Translations under genes and position numbers: made by a program
DNA from: DATEGZ01 sp035519535
Lineage (GTDB): Bacteria > Acidobacteriota > Vicinamibacteria > Vicinamibacterales > SCN-69-37
Length of the DNA: 44,369 nt
Reading direction: 5' to 3'
Assembly (NCBI GenBank): GCA_035519535.1
Contig: DATIWF010000063.1
Coordinates: 1-44,369, forward strand
The notes under the pieces: generated by a model
The model's database searches: none
The model's input: the letters and a program-made list of their open reading frames with translations, nothing else
Told to the model about the DNA's origin: nothing
In this document: one piece after another, positions 33,120 through 44,100 of the stretch
Position numbering within the stretch: position 1 is the stretch's first letter
Layout of the letters: the number at the start of each line of letters is the position of its first letter

Positions 33120-33230
33120 GATCGCGCCGCGGCGCTCGCGGCGCCGCGCCTTTTCTGCTACGCTGGAAGTTTCGGGTGTGGCCCATCCCGCCCGCTGTAC
33201 GCGGTACGGCCCGCCGGCAAGAGAGACGCA

Positions 33231-33629
33231 ATGATCCTGTACGAGTGGGAAGCCTCCCACGCCATCCTTCGCACGGTTCTGGTGGGTCCGGTCAGCGCGG
33301 AAGATATCCGACAGCATCTGAACGCCATGGCCAAGGCGGAGATGTTCGGCCGGGCCGAGCTCATCGACGCCCGGGGCACCGTCGGTCCGGCGCCGTCGGT
33401 GTCGGAGCTCTGGCTGCTCGCCGATCATGCGCGCCGGCTGATGGCCGGGCTCGGGCTGGGGCCGCGCGCCATGGTCGTCGACGACACGTTCAACTACTGG
33501 GTCGCCCGCGTCTTTGCCAATTTCCTCAGCGGGCTCATGCCGATCGAGGTGTTCCGGACCGAGCCGGCCGCCCGGCAATGGCTGCTGAGCCAGTCGGCGG
33601 ACTGCCCGGAGGCCCAGGCTGCGGGCTAG
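33231..33629 (+). CDS. small STAS/SEC14-like cytosolic protein
   Basis: A 132-residue protein without signal peptide or membrane segments. It alternates strands and helices (MILYEWEASHAILRTVLVGPVSAEDIRQHL, AELIDARGTVGPAPS, GPRAMVVDDTFNYWVARVFANFL, MPIEVFRTEPAARQWLL) in the pattern of STAS/SpoIIAA-like domains, where a conserved D-x-R or D-x-S motif sits at the start of helix 2; here the related position reads LIDARGT. Function is unknown; such proteins act as partner-binding or signalling modules. Start at ATG 33231. The FNR-type box lies 112 nt upstream. Confidence 0.55.
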   Translation: MILYEWEASHAILRTVLVGPVSAEDIRQHLNAMAKAEMFGRAELIDARGTVGPAPSVSELWLLADHARRLMAGLGLGPRAMVVDDTFNYWVARVFANFLSGLMPIEVFRTEPAARQWLLSQSADCPEAQAAG

Positions 33630-33664
33630 GCCGACTCGGGGTACGCTTACGGCGCGTGTCCCCG

Positions 33665-35788
<2,124 letters not shown>

Positions 35789-35845
35789 GCTGGTACGTCG
35801 GGTGCGTCTGGTCCCAGCAAACTGACGGTCGTCAACTTTCTACTC

Positions 35846-35870
35846 CTTTTCCCCCAGAAACGGGAAAAAG
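35846..35870. other. imperfect stem-loop next to a tandem repeat
   Basis: TTTTCCC (35847-35853) and GGGAAAA (35862-35868) can pair around an 8-nt loop. No T-tract follows on the plus strand, so it is not a typical intrinsic terminator for the GH20 gene, although the A/T-rich arms could act weakly. It may be part of a dispersed intergenic repeat. Confidence 0.3.
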
Positions 35871-35880
35871 ATGGCTGGCA

Positions 35881-35934
35881 CCCGACGTACCCGACGTACC
35901 CGGCGTACCGGACGTACCTGACGTACCTGGCGTA
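35881..35934. repeat. 9-bp tandem repeat, six copies
   Basis: Six consecutive 9-nt units fit the consensus CC-N-G-(A/G)-CGTA: cccgacgta, cccgacgta, cccggcgta, ccggacgta, cctgacgta and cctggcgta. Each junction forms the palindrome GTAC. It ends 11 nt before the ATG of the dioxygenase gene at 35946, so it replaces that gene's expected ribosome-site region. The unit length and copy number suggest a minisatellite-like locus. Confidence 0.85.
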
Positions 35935-35945
35935 CGATGTGCTCT

Positions 35946-36722
35946 ATGGCGCGCCTCCCTGCCGTGTTCTTCGGCCACGGGAATCCGATGAACGCGCTGC
36001 TCGACAACGGGTACACGCGGGCGTGGGCTGCGGTGGGCGAGGCCATCCCCAGGCCGCGGGCGATTCTGTGTATCTCGGCGCATTGGTTCGTGCCCGAGAC
36101 TGGCGTGACGGTTTCCACGGCGCCGCGCACGATCCACGACTTCGGCGGATTCCCGCCGGCGCTCTACCAGGTGCAGTATCCGGCCCCGGGCGATCCGGTG
36201 CTGGCGCGCCACGTGCAGCAGATACTCGCGCCGCTGCCCGTCACGCTCGACGACCGCTGGGGCCTCGACCACGGCACGTGGTCCGTGCTGAAGCATGTGT
36301 ATCCGCGTGCCGACGTGCCGATCGTTCAGCTCAGCATCGACGAACGGGAGCCGGCGTCGTTCCACTACGAAATCGGCAAGCGCCTTGCCTCGCTGCGCGA
36401 CGAGGGCGTGCTCATCGTCGGCAGCGGCAACCTCGTGCACAACCTGCACGCATTCGCGTGGGGGAAGCACAACGTCGAGCCCTTCGACTGGGCGCTGCGC
36501 TTCGAGCGACAGGCGCGCGAGATGCTCGTCGCCGGCGAGCAGGCGCCGCTCGTCCAGTACGATCGGCTCGGCCGGGATGCGCTGCTTTCCATCCCGACGC
36601 CCGATCACTACCTCCCGCTGCTGTACGTCATCGCAACGCGCCAGCGGGACGATGCCATCGCGTTCCCCGTCGAGGGCGTCGACGGCGGATCGGTATCGAT
36701 GCTGGCGGTGAGGGTCGGGTAG
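35946..36722 (+). CDS. ygiD: DODA-type extradiol ring-cleavage dioxygenase (YgiD family)
   Basis: A 258-residue cytosolic metalloenzyme of the LigB/DODA superfamily. The N-terminal PAVFFGHGNPMNAL (His11), ISAHWF (His46), WGLDHGTW (His109) and GNLVHNLHAF (His165, His168) provide the conserved metal-ligand and catalytic histidines; PTPDHYLPLLY lies near the C-terminus. In E. coli the relative YgiD cleaves DOPA at the 4,5 position, and plant DODA makes betalamic acid; the natural substrate here is unknown. ATG at 35946 directly follows a 9-bp tandem repeat and has no clear Shine-Dalgarno sequence. Confidence 0.9.
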   Translation: MARLPAVFFGHGNPMNALLDNGYTRAWAAVGEAIPRPRAILCISAHWFVPETGVTVSTAPRTIHDFGGFPPALYQVQYPAPGDPVLARHVQQILAPLPVTLDDRWGLDHGTWSVLKHVYPRADVPIVQLSIDEREPASFHYEIGKRLASLRDEGVLIVGSGNLVHNLHAFAWGKHNVEPFDWALRFERQAREMLVAGEQAPLVQYDRLGRDALLSIPTPDHYLPLLYVIATRQRDDAIAFPVEGVDGGSVSMLAVRVG

Positions 36723-36770
36723 CCCCCGCGCTGACAAGAGACTTTAGTCATCCTCCGGTAGGGTATCTGG

Positions 36771-36786
36771 CGGAGCGGTCGCTCCG
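36771..36786. promoter_or_regulatory. short perfect inverted repeat upstream of the PEP-CTERM gene
   Basis: CGGAGCG and CGCTCCG are perfectly complementary around a 2-nt centre, 55 nt upstream of the ATG at 36841. It could be an operator or an mRNA hairpin in the leader. I see no sigma-54-type promoter next to it. Confidence 0.35.
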
Positions 36787-36840
36787 ATCCCGAGCCTGGC
36801 GGGACGTGTCGACGGAGACGGATTTGCAAGTACGCGCCAT

Positions 36841-37947
36841 ATGCATCGCATGCGCGCCGCCGCCATCCTCCTGAGTCTGATTCTCGTCGCGGCTCCGGCC
36901 CTAGCCAGCCCGATCGGCTTCATTGTCACACCGCTGGCCTCCGACCAGTCCGATCCGCACCTCACGAACCCCTGGGGACTGGCGTCCAGCCCCACGTCGC
37001 CCTTCTGGATCGGCGCGAACCATAGCGGTTTGGCGGTGCTGTATTCGGGCGCGGGCGTGCAGAACGCACTCGCCGTGACGATCCCGGGGGACGGGTCCGT
37101 GACCGGAGTCGTTTTCAATGCGGCGTTCGCCAGCTCCTTCAACGGGGACCCTTTTCTGTTTGCCAGCGAGGACGGCACCGTGTCCGGCTGGCGCGGAGCG
37201 CTTGGCACCAGCGCCGAGACGCTGCAGACGGCGGACCCCGACAACGTCTACAAAGGCATGACGATGGCGAGCACGGGCGGCCATGAGTACGCGTACCTTG
37301 CCGACTTCCGAGCGGGCGAGATCGATGTGATGAGGGGAGATGCCCTCGCTCCCAACCTGACCGGCCACTTCCTAGATCCCAGCCTGCCCGCCGGGTACGC
37401 GCCGTTCGACATTCAGAACCTCAACGGCCTGCTCTACGTGACGTACGCCCTGCAGGACGCGTCCGGTCGGGACGACCAGTCGGGGGCCGGCCACGGGTTC
37501 GTGGATGTCTTCGATTTGAACGGCAACCTGATCAGGCGCCTGGTCAGCAATGGCGTGTTGAATTCACCGTGGGGCCTGGCGATCGCTCCCGCCGGGTTCG
37601 GCGATGTCGGCGGGAGCCTGCTCGTCGGGAATTTTGGCGACGGCCATATCAACGCGTTCGATCCAGCCACGGGCGCATTCATCGAAACGCTGTTGGGGAC
37701 GAACAACCAGCCCCTCACGATCGACGGGCTCTGGGGACTGCGCTTTGGCAACGCCGGCAACAACGGCACGCCGCTAGATCTGTACTTCACCGCCGGGCCG
37801 AACAGCGAAGCCGGCGGGCTCTTCGGCGTGATCAACGCCACGGGTCAGAGCACGCCGCCCGGGGTGGTACCCGAGCCGGCCACGATCGCGCTCGTCGGCG
37901 GCGGCCTGCTGGCGGCTCTGCGCCGGCGCGGCCGCGTCACTTCTTGA
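36841..37947 (+). CDS. TIGR03118-family protein with PEP-CTERM sorting signal
   Basis: A 368-residue secreted protein. A signal peptide (MRAAAILLSLILVAAPALA) precedes a beta-propeller-like body of the TIGR03118 type (HLTNPWGLASSPTSPFWIGANHSG, YKGMTMAS, NGLLYVTYA, LNSPWGLAIAPAGFG, LLVGNFGDGHINAFD, WGLRFGNAG, LYFTAGPNSE). The C-terminus is a textbook PEP-CTERM signal: VPEPATIAL, a hydrophobic helix GGGLLAAL, and a basic tail RRRGR. Exosortase cleaves this signal and the protein is thought to join the exopolysaccharide or cell surface. Start at ATG 36841. It overlaps the convergent small gene by 11 nt. Confidence 0.93.
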   Translation: MHRMRAAAILLSLILVAAPALASPIGFIVTPLASDQSDPHLTNPWGLASSPTSPFWIGANHSGLAVLYSGAGVQNALAVTIPGDGSVTGVVFNAAFASSFNGDPFLFASEDGTVSGWRGALGTSAETLQTADPDNVYKGMTMASTGGHEYAYLADFRAGEIDVMRGDALAPNLTGHFLDPSLPAGYAPFDIQNLNGLLYVTYALQDASGRDDQSGAGHGFVDVFDLNGNLIRRLVSNGVLNSPWGLAIAPAGFGDVGGSLLVGNFGDGHINAFDPATGAFIETLLGTNNQPLTIDGLWGLRFGNAGNNGTPLDLYFTAGPNSEAGGLFGVINATGQSTPPGVVPEPATIALVGGGLLAALRRRGRVTS

Positions 37948-38344
37948 CGAACGCGTACCCTGTCATGATGCCAAGCCGCGTGTCGCACCCGTCTTGGCTG
38001 CCCTTGAACGTCAGCGCCTTGCCGTCGAAGGCCCACGTGTAGGTGCCCTCACCGCTGTTGCTGCAGGCGTCCGAGTTGTCAGACACGATGATCTGATTGC
38101 CCTTGGTGGTGTACTTGCCGGCGGCGACCGGCTGGCCGTCGGACGTGGCGCTGTACGTGCCGTCGCCGAACGTCACTTCGAGCACGGACCCGTCCTGCAT
38201 CGTGACGCCATACGTACCCTTGGGAAAGACGGCGGTGCTCGTGGCCGGCGCCTTGGCCGGCGCCTGCGGCGGCTTTGTGGCTTGTTGAGCAACCAGGGCA
38301 ACGGGCAGCGCGACCAACAGCAATCCGACAGCGAGTCGACTCAT
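37937..38344 (-). CDS. small exported protein of unknown function
   Basis: A 135-residue protein with a signal peptide (MSRLAVGLLLVALPVALVAQQ), a Pro/Ala-rich linker (TKPPQAPAKAPATST), and a compact beta-rich domain of about 95 residues (KGTYGVTMQDGSVLEVTFGDGTYSAT, AAGKYTTKGNQIIVSDNS, GTYTWAFDGKALTFKGSQDG). Two Cys (in DACSNS and DGCDTR) could form a disulfide. The pattern resembles small lipocalin-like or META-type beta-barrels, but I cannot assign a family. ATG 38344 with AAGGAG 7 nt upstream, so expression is likely. It lies just downstream of an alpha/beta-hydrolase pseudogene. Confidence 0.75.
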   Translation of the reverse strand: MSRLAVGLLLVALPVALVAQQATKPPQAPAKAPATSTAVFPKGTYGVTMQDGSVLEVTFGDGTYSATSDGQPVAAGKYTTKGNQIIVSDNSDACSNSGEGTYTWAFDGKALTFKGSQDGCDTRLGIMTGYAFVKK

Positions 38345-38366
38345 AGCGCACTCCTTCGAGGACGAA

Positions 38367-38833
38367 TCATCGTAGCACCTGAGACGAGGGCGCCGTACCT
38401 GCCGGTTGCCCGAAGTGCGCCCGCAGCAGCCGGTTGACTTCGGCGGCGCACTGAATCGTCGCACCGTGTCCGGCGGCGGGCAGTTCGACAAACCGCGCGC
38501 GGGGGATGGCCGCCGCCAGCGCGCGGCCGAAGCGCGGAGGCGCGATCCGGTCCTCCGCGGCGCTGACGACGAGGGTCGGGATTGAGGCGAGCGCGCCGAG
38601 GCGCGCCGCCGCGTCGTACCGCGACATCGCGCGGAGCTGGCGCATGACGATCGGCGGTTGATCCGCAAGATCGCGGCCGAAGAGGCGCGCGAGGCGGGCG
38701 GCGAGCGCCCCCCGATCGACCGCGGCCGCCAGGCGTTCGCGATCACCCCCACGCCCTGCAGAAGTAGCACGGCGGGGCCATGTCCGGCCCGTTGGTACGT
38801 CAGTCTGGCGCCCGGCGTCTCGACCGTCGGCAC
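38367..38833 (-). pseudogene. alpha/beta-hydrolase with internal deletion
   Basis: The first 36 codons from GTG 38833 match the N-terminus of an alpha/beta-hydrolase (VETPGARLTYQRAGHGPAVLLLQGVGVIANAW). From about 38740 the homology continues in another frame with the C-terminal half (LADQPPIVMRQLRAMSRYDAAARL, IPTLVVSAAEDRIAPPRFGRAL, FVELPAAGHG, ending at 38367). The part containing the GxSxG nucleophile elbow, roughly 130-140 residues in relatives, is absent, and the frame changes at the junction. The catalytic acid Asp (EDRIAP) and His (AGHG) remain but the Ser is gone, so this is a non-functional remnant. The GTG start lies 4 nt after the stop of the GH31 gene, suggesting it was once in that operon. 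Confidence 0.8.
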
Positions 38834-38837
38834 GGGC

Positions 38838-41138
38838 CTAAAGCGTCACCTGCACCGTCTTGCCGGCGAACGTCACCGTCTTGGTGTCCTTTGCCCCGAC
38901 CGCGCGCACCTGAATCGTCCGCGACTGCGGCGGCAGCATCCGCGAGTTCTGCGCGAGCCGCAGGGTCAGCGTCCGCGATCGGTCCTGCCACGTCGTCGTG
39001 ATGCCCATCCACGCGCCCGTGCGGTACGCAAACGACTGCCCGTCGTCTTCGTACACCATGGATGAGCCGTCGGCGCCCGGGTACACGACGAGCGTCAGCG
39101 GTTCGTCGGAGGGCTCGCCGGTGTACTGGCGCACCGGACCCATCGGAATGATGGCACCCGCGCGGACATAGATCGGCATCGTCGCGAGATCGACCTTGCG
39201 ATCGCGCTGGCCGCCGCCGGTGGTGGACTCTTCCGTCCAGAAATCGAACCACGTGCCGCCCGGCAGATAGAGCTTGCGCAGCGTCGCACCCGGCTCGACC
39301 ACCGGCGCGACGAGAATGTCGCGCCCCCAGAAATACTGATCGCCGCGCTGCGTGGCCGCCGGATCGTCCGGGTGGTACATCCACATCGGACGGATGATCG
39401 GCACGCCGGTCTCGGCGCATTCGCGCACGGCGGAGTAGAGGTACGGCATCAGGCGATATCGCAGCTCGAGATACTTCCGGCAGATGGGCTCGACGTCCGG
39501 GTTGTGCAGCTCTTTCGGATCGGGACCGGGGAAATTGGCGACCTCGTTCGGGCCGAGCTCGCCGGTGTTCCAGCCCCACGGCAGCCGCAGGTGCCAGTCG
39601 CGGCCGTGCGCGCGGAAGAGCGGACAGAACGCGCCGAACTGGAACCAGCGCACGTGGAGCTCGCCCGTGTACTCCGGCGTCGGAATGAAGCCGCCGATGT
39701 CCGTGCCCCAGAACGGAATGCCGGAGAGCGACGTGTTCACGGCGTCGGGGACGTGATTCTTGAGCGTCTCCCACTGCGAGTTGACGTCGCCGGACCACAG
39801 AAACGCCGCGTAGCGCTGCATGCCGGCGTAGCCGTTGCGATGGAGCGCAAACGGCCGCTCGTTCGGACGCCAGAGCTGGCTGCCTTCCCAATACATGCGA
39901 ATGCGCGCGAGCTTCGAGGGGCCGTCGAGGCCGTCGCCCTGATCGGGCCACCACCCGTCGATGCCGAGATCGTAAAGCGGCTTGTGCGCAGGCCAGTAGC
40001 AGCTGACTTGTCTATCTGGCGGCCACTGCCCGTCAGGTGTGCGGCCAGGGGGAAGCGCGGGCGCGGTGCATGGGTCGCTCACGCTCCCTTTCAGCGTGCC
40101 TGGCCGCGCAGCGCTCCCGGCCTCGACGACGACATGCAGCACGACTTTGAAGTGTTCGGCGTGCAGCTCGTCAATCATCGCCTTCGGATCGGGAAAGTTC
40201 TTCTCGTTCCAGGTGAACTCGCCGTTGTGGGTGTTCCAGCCGGATGGCGTGAAGTCCGTGCCGAGATAGATGAGCCCGTCACACGGCAGCTTCTTCTCGC
40301 GCATCGTGCGCGCCACCCATTTGACTTCATCGGGTCCCGCGAGCGTGCGATGGGACTGGAGATAGCCGAGCGTCCAGAGCGCGGGCATCTCGGCGCGCCC
40401 GGTGATGCGCGCGTACTCGCCGACGACGACCGTTGGGTCCTTGGACGCCACGACGAACAGATCGAAGGCCCCGGCGCGGGCCGGCGGCGTGAACTTCCCG
40501 GTGTCTCCGGTGAAATCGAACGCGCCGAGCGGCTGATGGATGTAGAGCCCCCAGCCGTCGGTGCCGACGAGCCACTGGATCGGCACCCGCCCGCCGTGCG
40601 TCGCCAGCCGGTAGCCGCGCGGTGTATTCGGCAGATATGAGGCCTGACCGCTGGGCATGCGGTCGGTCGCGCCCTTGCGATCGTACTGCGATCCGCCCTC
40701 ACCAAGGCCGAGCAGCGGCCCTCGGGGCAGCACGAATGACATGCCCGGCGCACCGTCGTCGAAGGTGAGCGTCTGCACGGTCCGGCCGTCGTTGCCCTCG
40801 ATGTCGATCTTGAGCGGGCTCGACGAGACGTGGACGGTCAGGCTGCCGGCGCGAACCGACGCGAGCTGTCGCAGCATCCGGGACCGCGTCGCCTGGCGTG
40901 TCCACTCGCTCTGCACGAGCGCGCCGTCCTCGACGACCGCGGCCGCCTGGCTGTCGGTGACCGGCAGCACGGTGATGCGTACCGTGGCGTTGCTCACCGA
41001 CGAGATCGCGATCTCGACGGGCGTCCCGCCCACGGTGAGATCCATGCCTTGCGCCCGAATCACGGCGGGTGCGAGCACGAATCCCGCACCGGCCGCACCG
41101 AGGCGCTTCATGGCGTCGCGTCGAGTTGGCTGTCTCAT
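38838..41138 (-). CDS. Tat-exported GH31 family alpha-glycosidase
   Basis: A 766-residue enzyme. The N-terminus has a Tat signal (TRRDAMKRLGAAGAGFVLAPAVIRAQ, twin Arg then Lys). The GH31 barrel contains GLGEGGSQYDRKG, the probable nucleophile Asp399 in GWWPDQGDG and the acid/base Asp451 in WSGDVNSQWETL, with WGTDIGGF, CPLFRAHGRD and RPMWMYHPDDP characteristic of the family. C-terminal sandwich domains include VRAGAIIPMGPV and MVYEDDGQSFAY. Export through Tat suggests folding in the cytoplasm. Substrate could be an alpha-xyloside, glucoside or galactoside; the WWPDQGD context does not settle this. ATG 41138; only 37 nt separate it from the divergent tricorn-like gene. Confidence 0.9.
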   Translation of the reverse strand: MRQPTRRDAMKRLGAAGAGFVLAPAVIRAQGMDLTVGGTPVEIAISSVSNATVRITVLPVTDSQAAAVVEDGALVQSEWTRQATRSRMLRQLASVRAGSLTVHVSSSPLKIDIEGNDGRTVQTLTFDDGAPGMSFVLPRGPLLGLGEGGSQYDRKGATDRMPSGQASYLPNTPRGYRLATHGGRVPIQWLVGTDGWGLYIHQPLGAFDFTGDTGKFTPPARAGAFDLFVVASKDPTVVVGEYARITGRAEMPALWTLGYLQSHRTLAGPDEVKWVARTMREKKLPCDGLIYLGTDFTPSGWNTHNGEFTWNEKNFPDPKAMIDELHAEHFKVVLHVVVEAGSAARPGTLKGSVSDPCTAPALPPGRTPDGQWPPDRQVSCYWPAHKPLYDLGIDGWWPDQGDGLDGPSKLARIRMYWEGSQLWRPNERPFALHRNGYAGMQRYAAFLWSGDVNSQWETLKNHVPDAVNTSLSGIPFWGTDIGGFIPTPEYTGELHVRWFQFGAFCPLFRAHGRDWHLRLPWGWNTGELGPNEVANFPGPDPKELHNPDVEPICRKYLELRYRLMPYLYSAVRECAETGVPIIRPMWMYHPDDPAATQRGDQYFWGRDILVAPVVEPGATLRKLYLPGGTWFDFWTEESTTGGGQRDRKVDLATMPIYVRAGAIIPMGPVRQYTGEPSDEPLTLVVYPGADGSSMVYEDDGQSFAYRTGAWMGITTTWQDRSRTLTLRLAQNSRMLPPQSRTIQVRAVGAKDTKTVTFAGKTVQVTL

Positions 41139-41175
41139 GAGGTGCTACGATACGCCACACCCGGAGGGTTCTGCC

Positions 41176-44100
41176 ATGCCAATGCGGCGCGTCCTGCTTG
41201 CGCTTGTCTGTCTGTTTGTACTCGGCACACTCTGGCACTCGCAGCTGAGCGCCGCCCCGGAGGGCACGCGGCTGCTGCGGTCGCCGACCGTCAGTGCGAC
41301 GCGGATCGCGTTCGCGTATGCGAACAACATCTGGAGCGTCGAGCGCGCCGGCGGGGCGGCCCGGCGCCTGACCAGCTTCCAGGGCCTGACGACGAATCCC
41401 AAGTTTTCGCCGGACGGCAAGTGGATCGCGTTCAGCGGCCAGTACGCGGGCAACACCGACGTGTACGTCATGCCGGCGGAGGGCGGCGAGCCGCGCCGCC
41501 TCACGTGGCACCCAGGCGCGGACGACGTGCAGGGGTGGACGCCCGACAGCCGGTCGATCGTGTTTGCGTCGTCGCGGGCGACGTGGGCGCCGAGCGGCGC
41601 GCCGCGCTTCTGGACCGTGCCCGTCGAAGGCGGCGTCGAGGCGCCGATGGCGCTGCCGCGCGCCTATCAGGGCAAGATCTCGCCCGACGGCACGCACGTC
41701 GCATATCGCATGAACAATTCATGGGACGAGGAGCGCCGCAACTACCGCGGCGGCCAGAATCGGCCGATCTGGATCGTCGATCTCAAGACGTTCGATCTCG
41801 TCACGCCGCCCTGGACGACGTCGAAGGACGTGGATCCGGTGTGGGTCGGCGACGTCGTGTACTTCCTGTCCGATCGCGACGGCGTCATGAACGTCTGGTC
41901 GTTCGACACGAAGAGCAGGAAGCTCGCGCAGCAGACGAAGTTCAAGGACTACGACGTCAAGACGGTGGACGCCGGCGCGGGCGTCGTCGTCTTCGAGCAG
42001 GCCGGATACGTGCACGAGCTCAACCCGCAAACGGGCCAGGAGCACGTCGTGCCGATCACGGCGACGGGCGACTTCCCGTGGATGATGCCGCGCTGGGAGG
42101 ACGTGACCGCGCGCATGACGAACCTGGCGCTGTCCCCGACGGGCAAGCGCGTGGCCGCCGAGGCGCGGGGCGAGATCTTCACGATTCCCGCCGAGAAGGG
42201 CGACATCCGCAACCTCACGCACTCGAGCGGGTCCGCCGAGCGCGATCCGGCGTGGTCGCCGGACGGCAAGTACGTCTCGTACTTCAGCGACAAGAGCGGC
42301 GAGTACAAGCTGGTGCTCGAGGCACAGGACGGCCTCACGCCGCCGCGCGAGATCGCGCTGCCCAATCCCACGCACTACTACACGCCGGCCTGGTCGCCGG
42401 ACTCGAAGAAGATTCTCTACACCGACACGAACCTCCACGTGTGGGTGCTCGACGTCGCGAGCGGGCAGACGAAGGTCGTCGGCAACGACCCATGGATGGT
42501 GCCCGAGCGCACGCTCAATCCCGTGTGGAGCCCGGATTCGAAGTGGATTGCGTATTCGAGCCGGTTGAAATCGCTGTACCACGTCATCTTCATCGCCAAC
42601 GCGGAGACGGGCGAGTCGAAGCAGGTCACCGACGGCTTGTCCGATGCGGTGTGGCCGGCGTGGGACGCGGGCGGGAAGTACCTCTGGTTCCTCGCGTCCA
42701 CGGACTTCGGGCTGCAGTCACAGTGGCTCGACATGACGTCGTACGACCACACGGAGAACTTCGGGCTGTACCTCGCAGTGCTGAAGCAGGGCGAGGCGTC
42801 GCCGTTCCTGCCCGAAAGTGACGAGGACGGCGGCGTCGGCACCGGCACGCCGGCGCCGCCGGGCGGCGGACGAGGCGGTCGCGCGGGTGGGGCCGGAGCC
42901 ACCACCGAGGAGCCGGGCGGCGATGCCCCGGCGCGGCCGGCGCGTGCGCCGGTGACGGTCTCGATTGATTTCGACGGCTTGTCGAAGCGGATCCTGTCGA
43001 TTCAGGGCGTGCCAGCGCGCGAGTATTCGCGCTTGCGCGCCGGCGTCCCGGGCACCGTGTTCTATCTCGAAGCCGGCGCGGGCGGCGGCGGTCGCGGGGC
43101 GGGCGGCGCCGGCGGCGGTGGCAGCACGCTCGTGCGGTACCGCATCAGCGATCGTCGCGCGGCGCCCTTCGTCGCCGGCGCGACGACCTACGACGTCAGC
43201 GCCGACGGTCGCAAGCTCGTGTACCGCGCCGGCGGGGGAGGCGGCGGGGGACGCGGCGGCGCCGCCGCGGCCGCACCCGCAGCCGTCCCCATCTTCATCG
43301 TCGACGCCGATCGCAACGCGCCGGCGGCCGGACAGGGCCGCGTCGAGGTGTCGCTGCGGATGTACCTCGAGCCGAAGGAGGAGTTCAAACAGATCTTCAA
43401 CGAGGGCTGGCGCAATCAGCGCGACTACCTGTACGTGCCGAACATGCATGGCACCGACTGGGGCGAGGACCGTGAGATGTACGGCAAGCTCCTGCCATTC
43501 GTCAACCACCGCGCGGATCTGAACTACCTCATCGACATGATGGGCGCGGAGATTTCGATTGGCCACTCGTACGTGCGCGGCGGCGAGATGCCCGAGGTGC
43601 CGAATGCGGTGCCGGGCGGGCTGCTCGGCGCGGATTTCGAGATCGACGGCGGGCGCTACAAGATCACGCGCATCTACGACACCGAGAACTGGAATCCCGA
43701 TCTGCGCGCGCCGCTGGCCTCGCCGGGCGTGGACGTCAACATCGGCGACTACATCCTCGCCATCAACGGCGTCGAGCTGCGTGCGCCCGACAACATCTAC
43801 CGTCTGCTCGACGGCACCGCGAACCGGCAGACAACGCTGACGGTGGGACCGCGGCCGGCGATGGAGGGCACGCGCCGCGTGATTGTCGTGCCCGTCGCCA
43901 ACGAGCAGACGCTGCGCACCCGCGCCTGGGTGGAGGACAACCGGCGGCTCGTGGACAAGCTGTCGAACGGCACGCTCGCCTACGTCTATCTGCCCAACAC
44001 GGGCCAGCCGGGGTACACGAGCTTCAATCGGTACTACTTCGCGCAGCAGGACAAGCAGGGCGTGGTCGTGGACGAGCGCTTCAACGGCGGCGGGTCCGCG

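Noticed and set aside
30294..33578. A 1094-residue minus-strand open frame across the activase and the gene at 32033-33070
   Set aside because: No domain or signal; composition is that of an antisense shadow. The genes in the other frames have clear motifs, ribosome sites or signal peptides.
35881..35934. The 9-bp array as a CRISPR or as DnaA boxes
   Set aside because: Units are contiguous with no spacers and do not match TTATNCACA.
36722..36840. A sigma-54 promoter upstream of the PEP-CTERM gene
   Set aside because: TGGC and TTGC occur but about 30 nt apart instead of the required fixed short spacing.
38367..38645. A separate 92-residue alpha/beta-hydrolase gene starting at ATG 38645
   Set aside because: It is only the C-terminal third of the fold, lacks the nucleophile, and the matching N-terminus lies directly upstream in another frame, so a single deleted pseudogene explains both parts.
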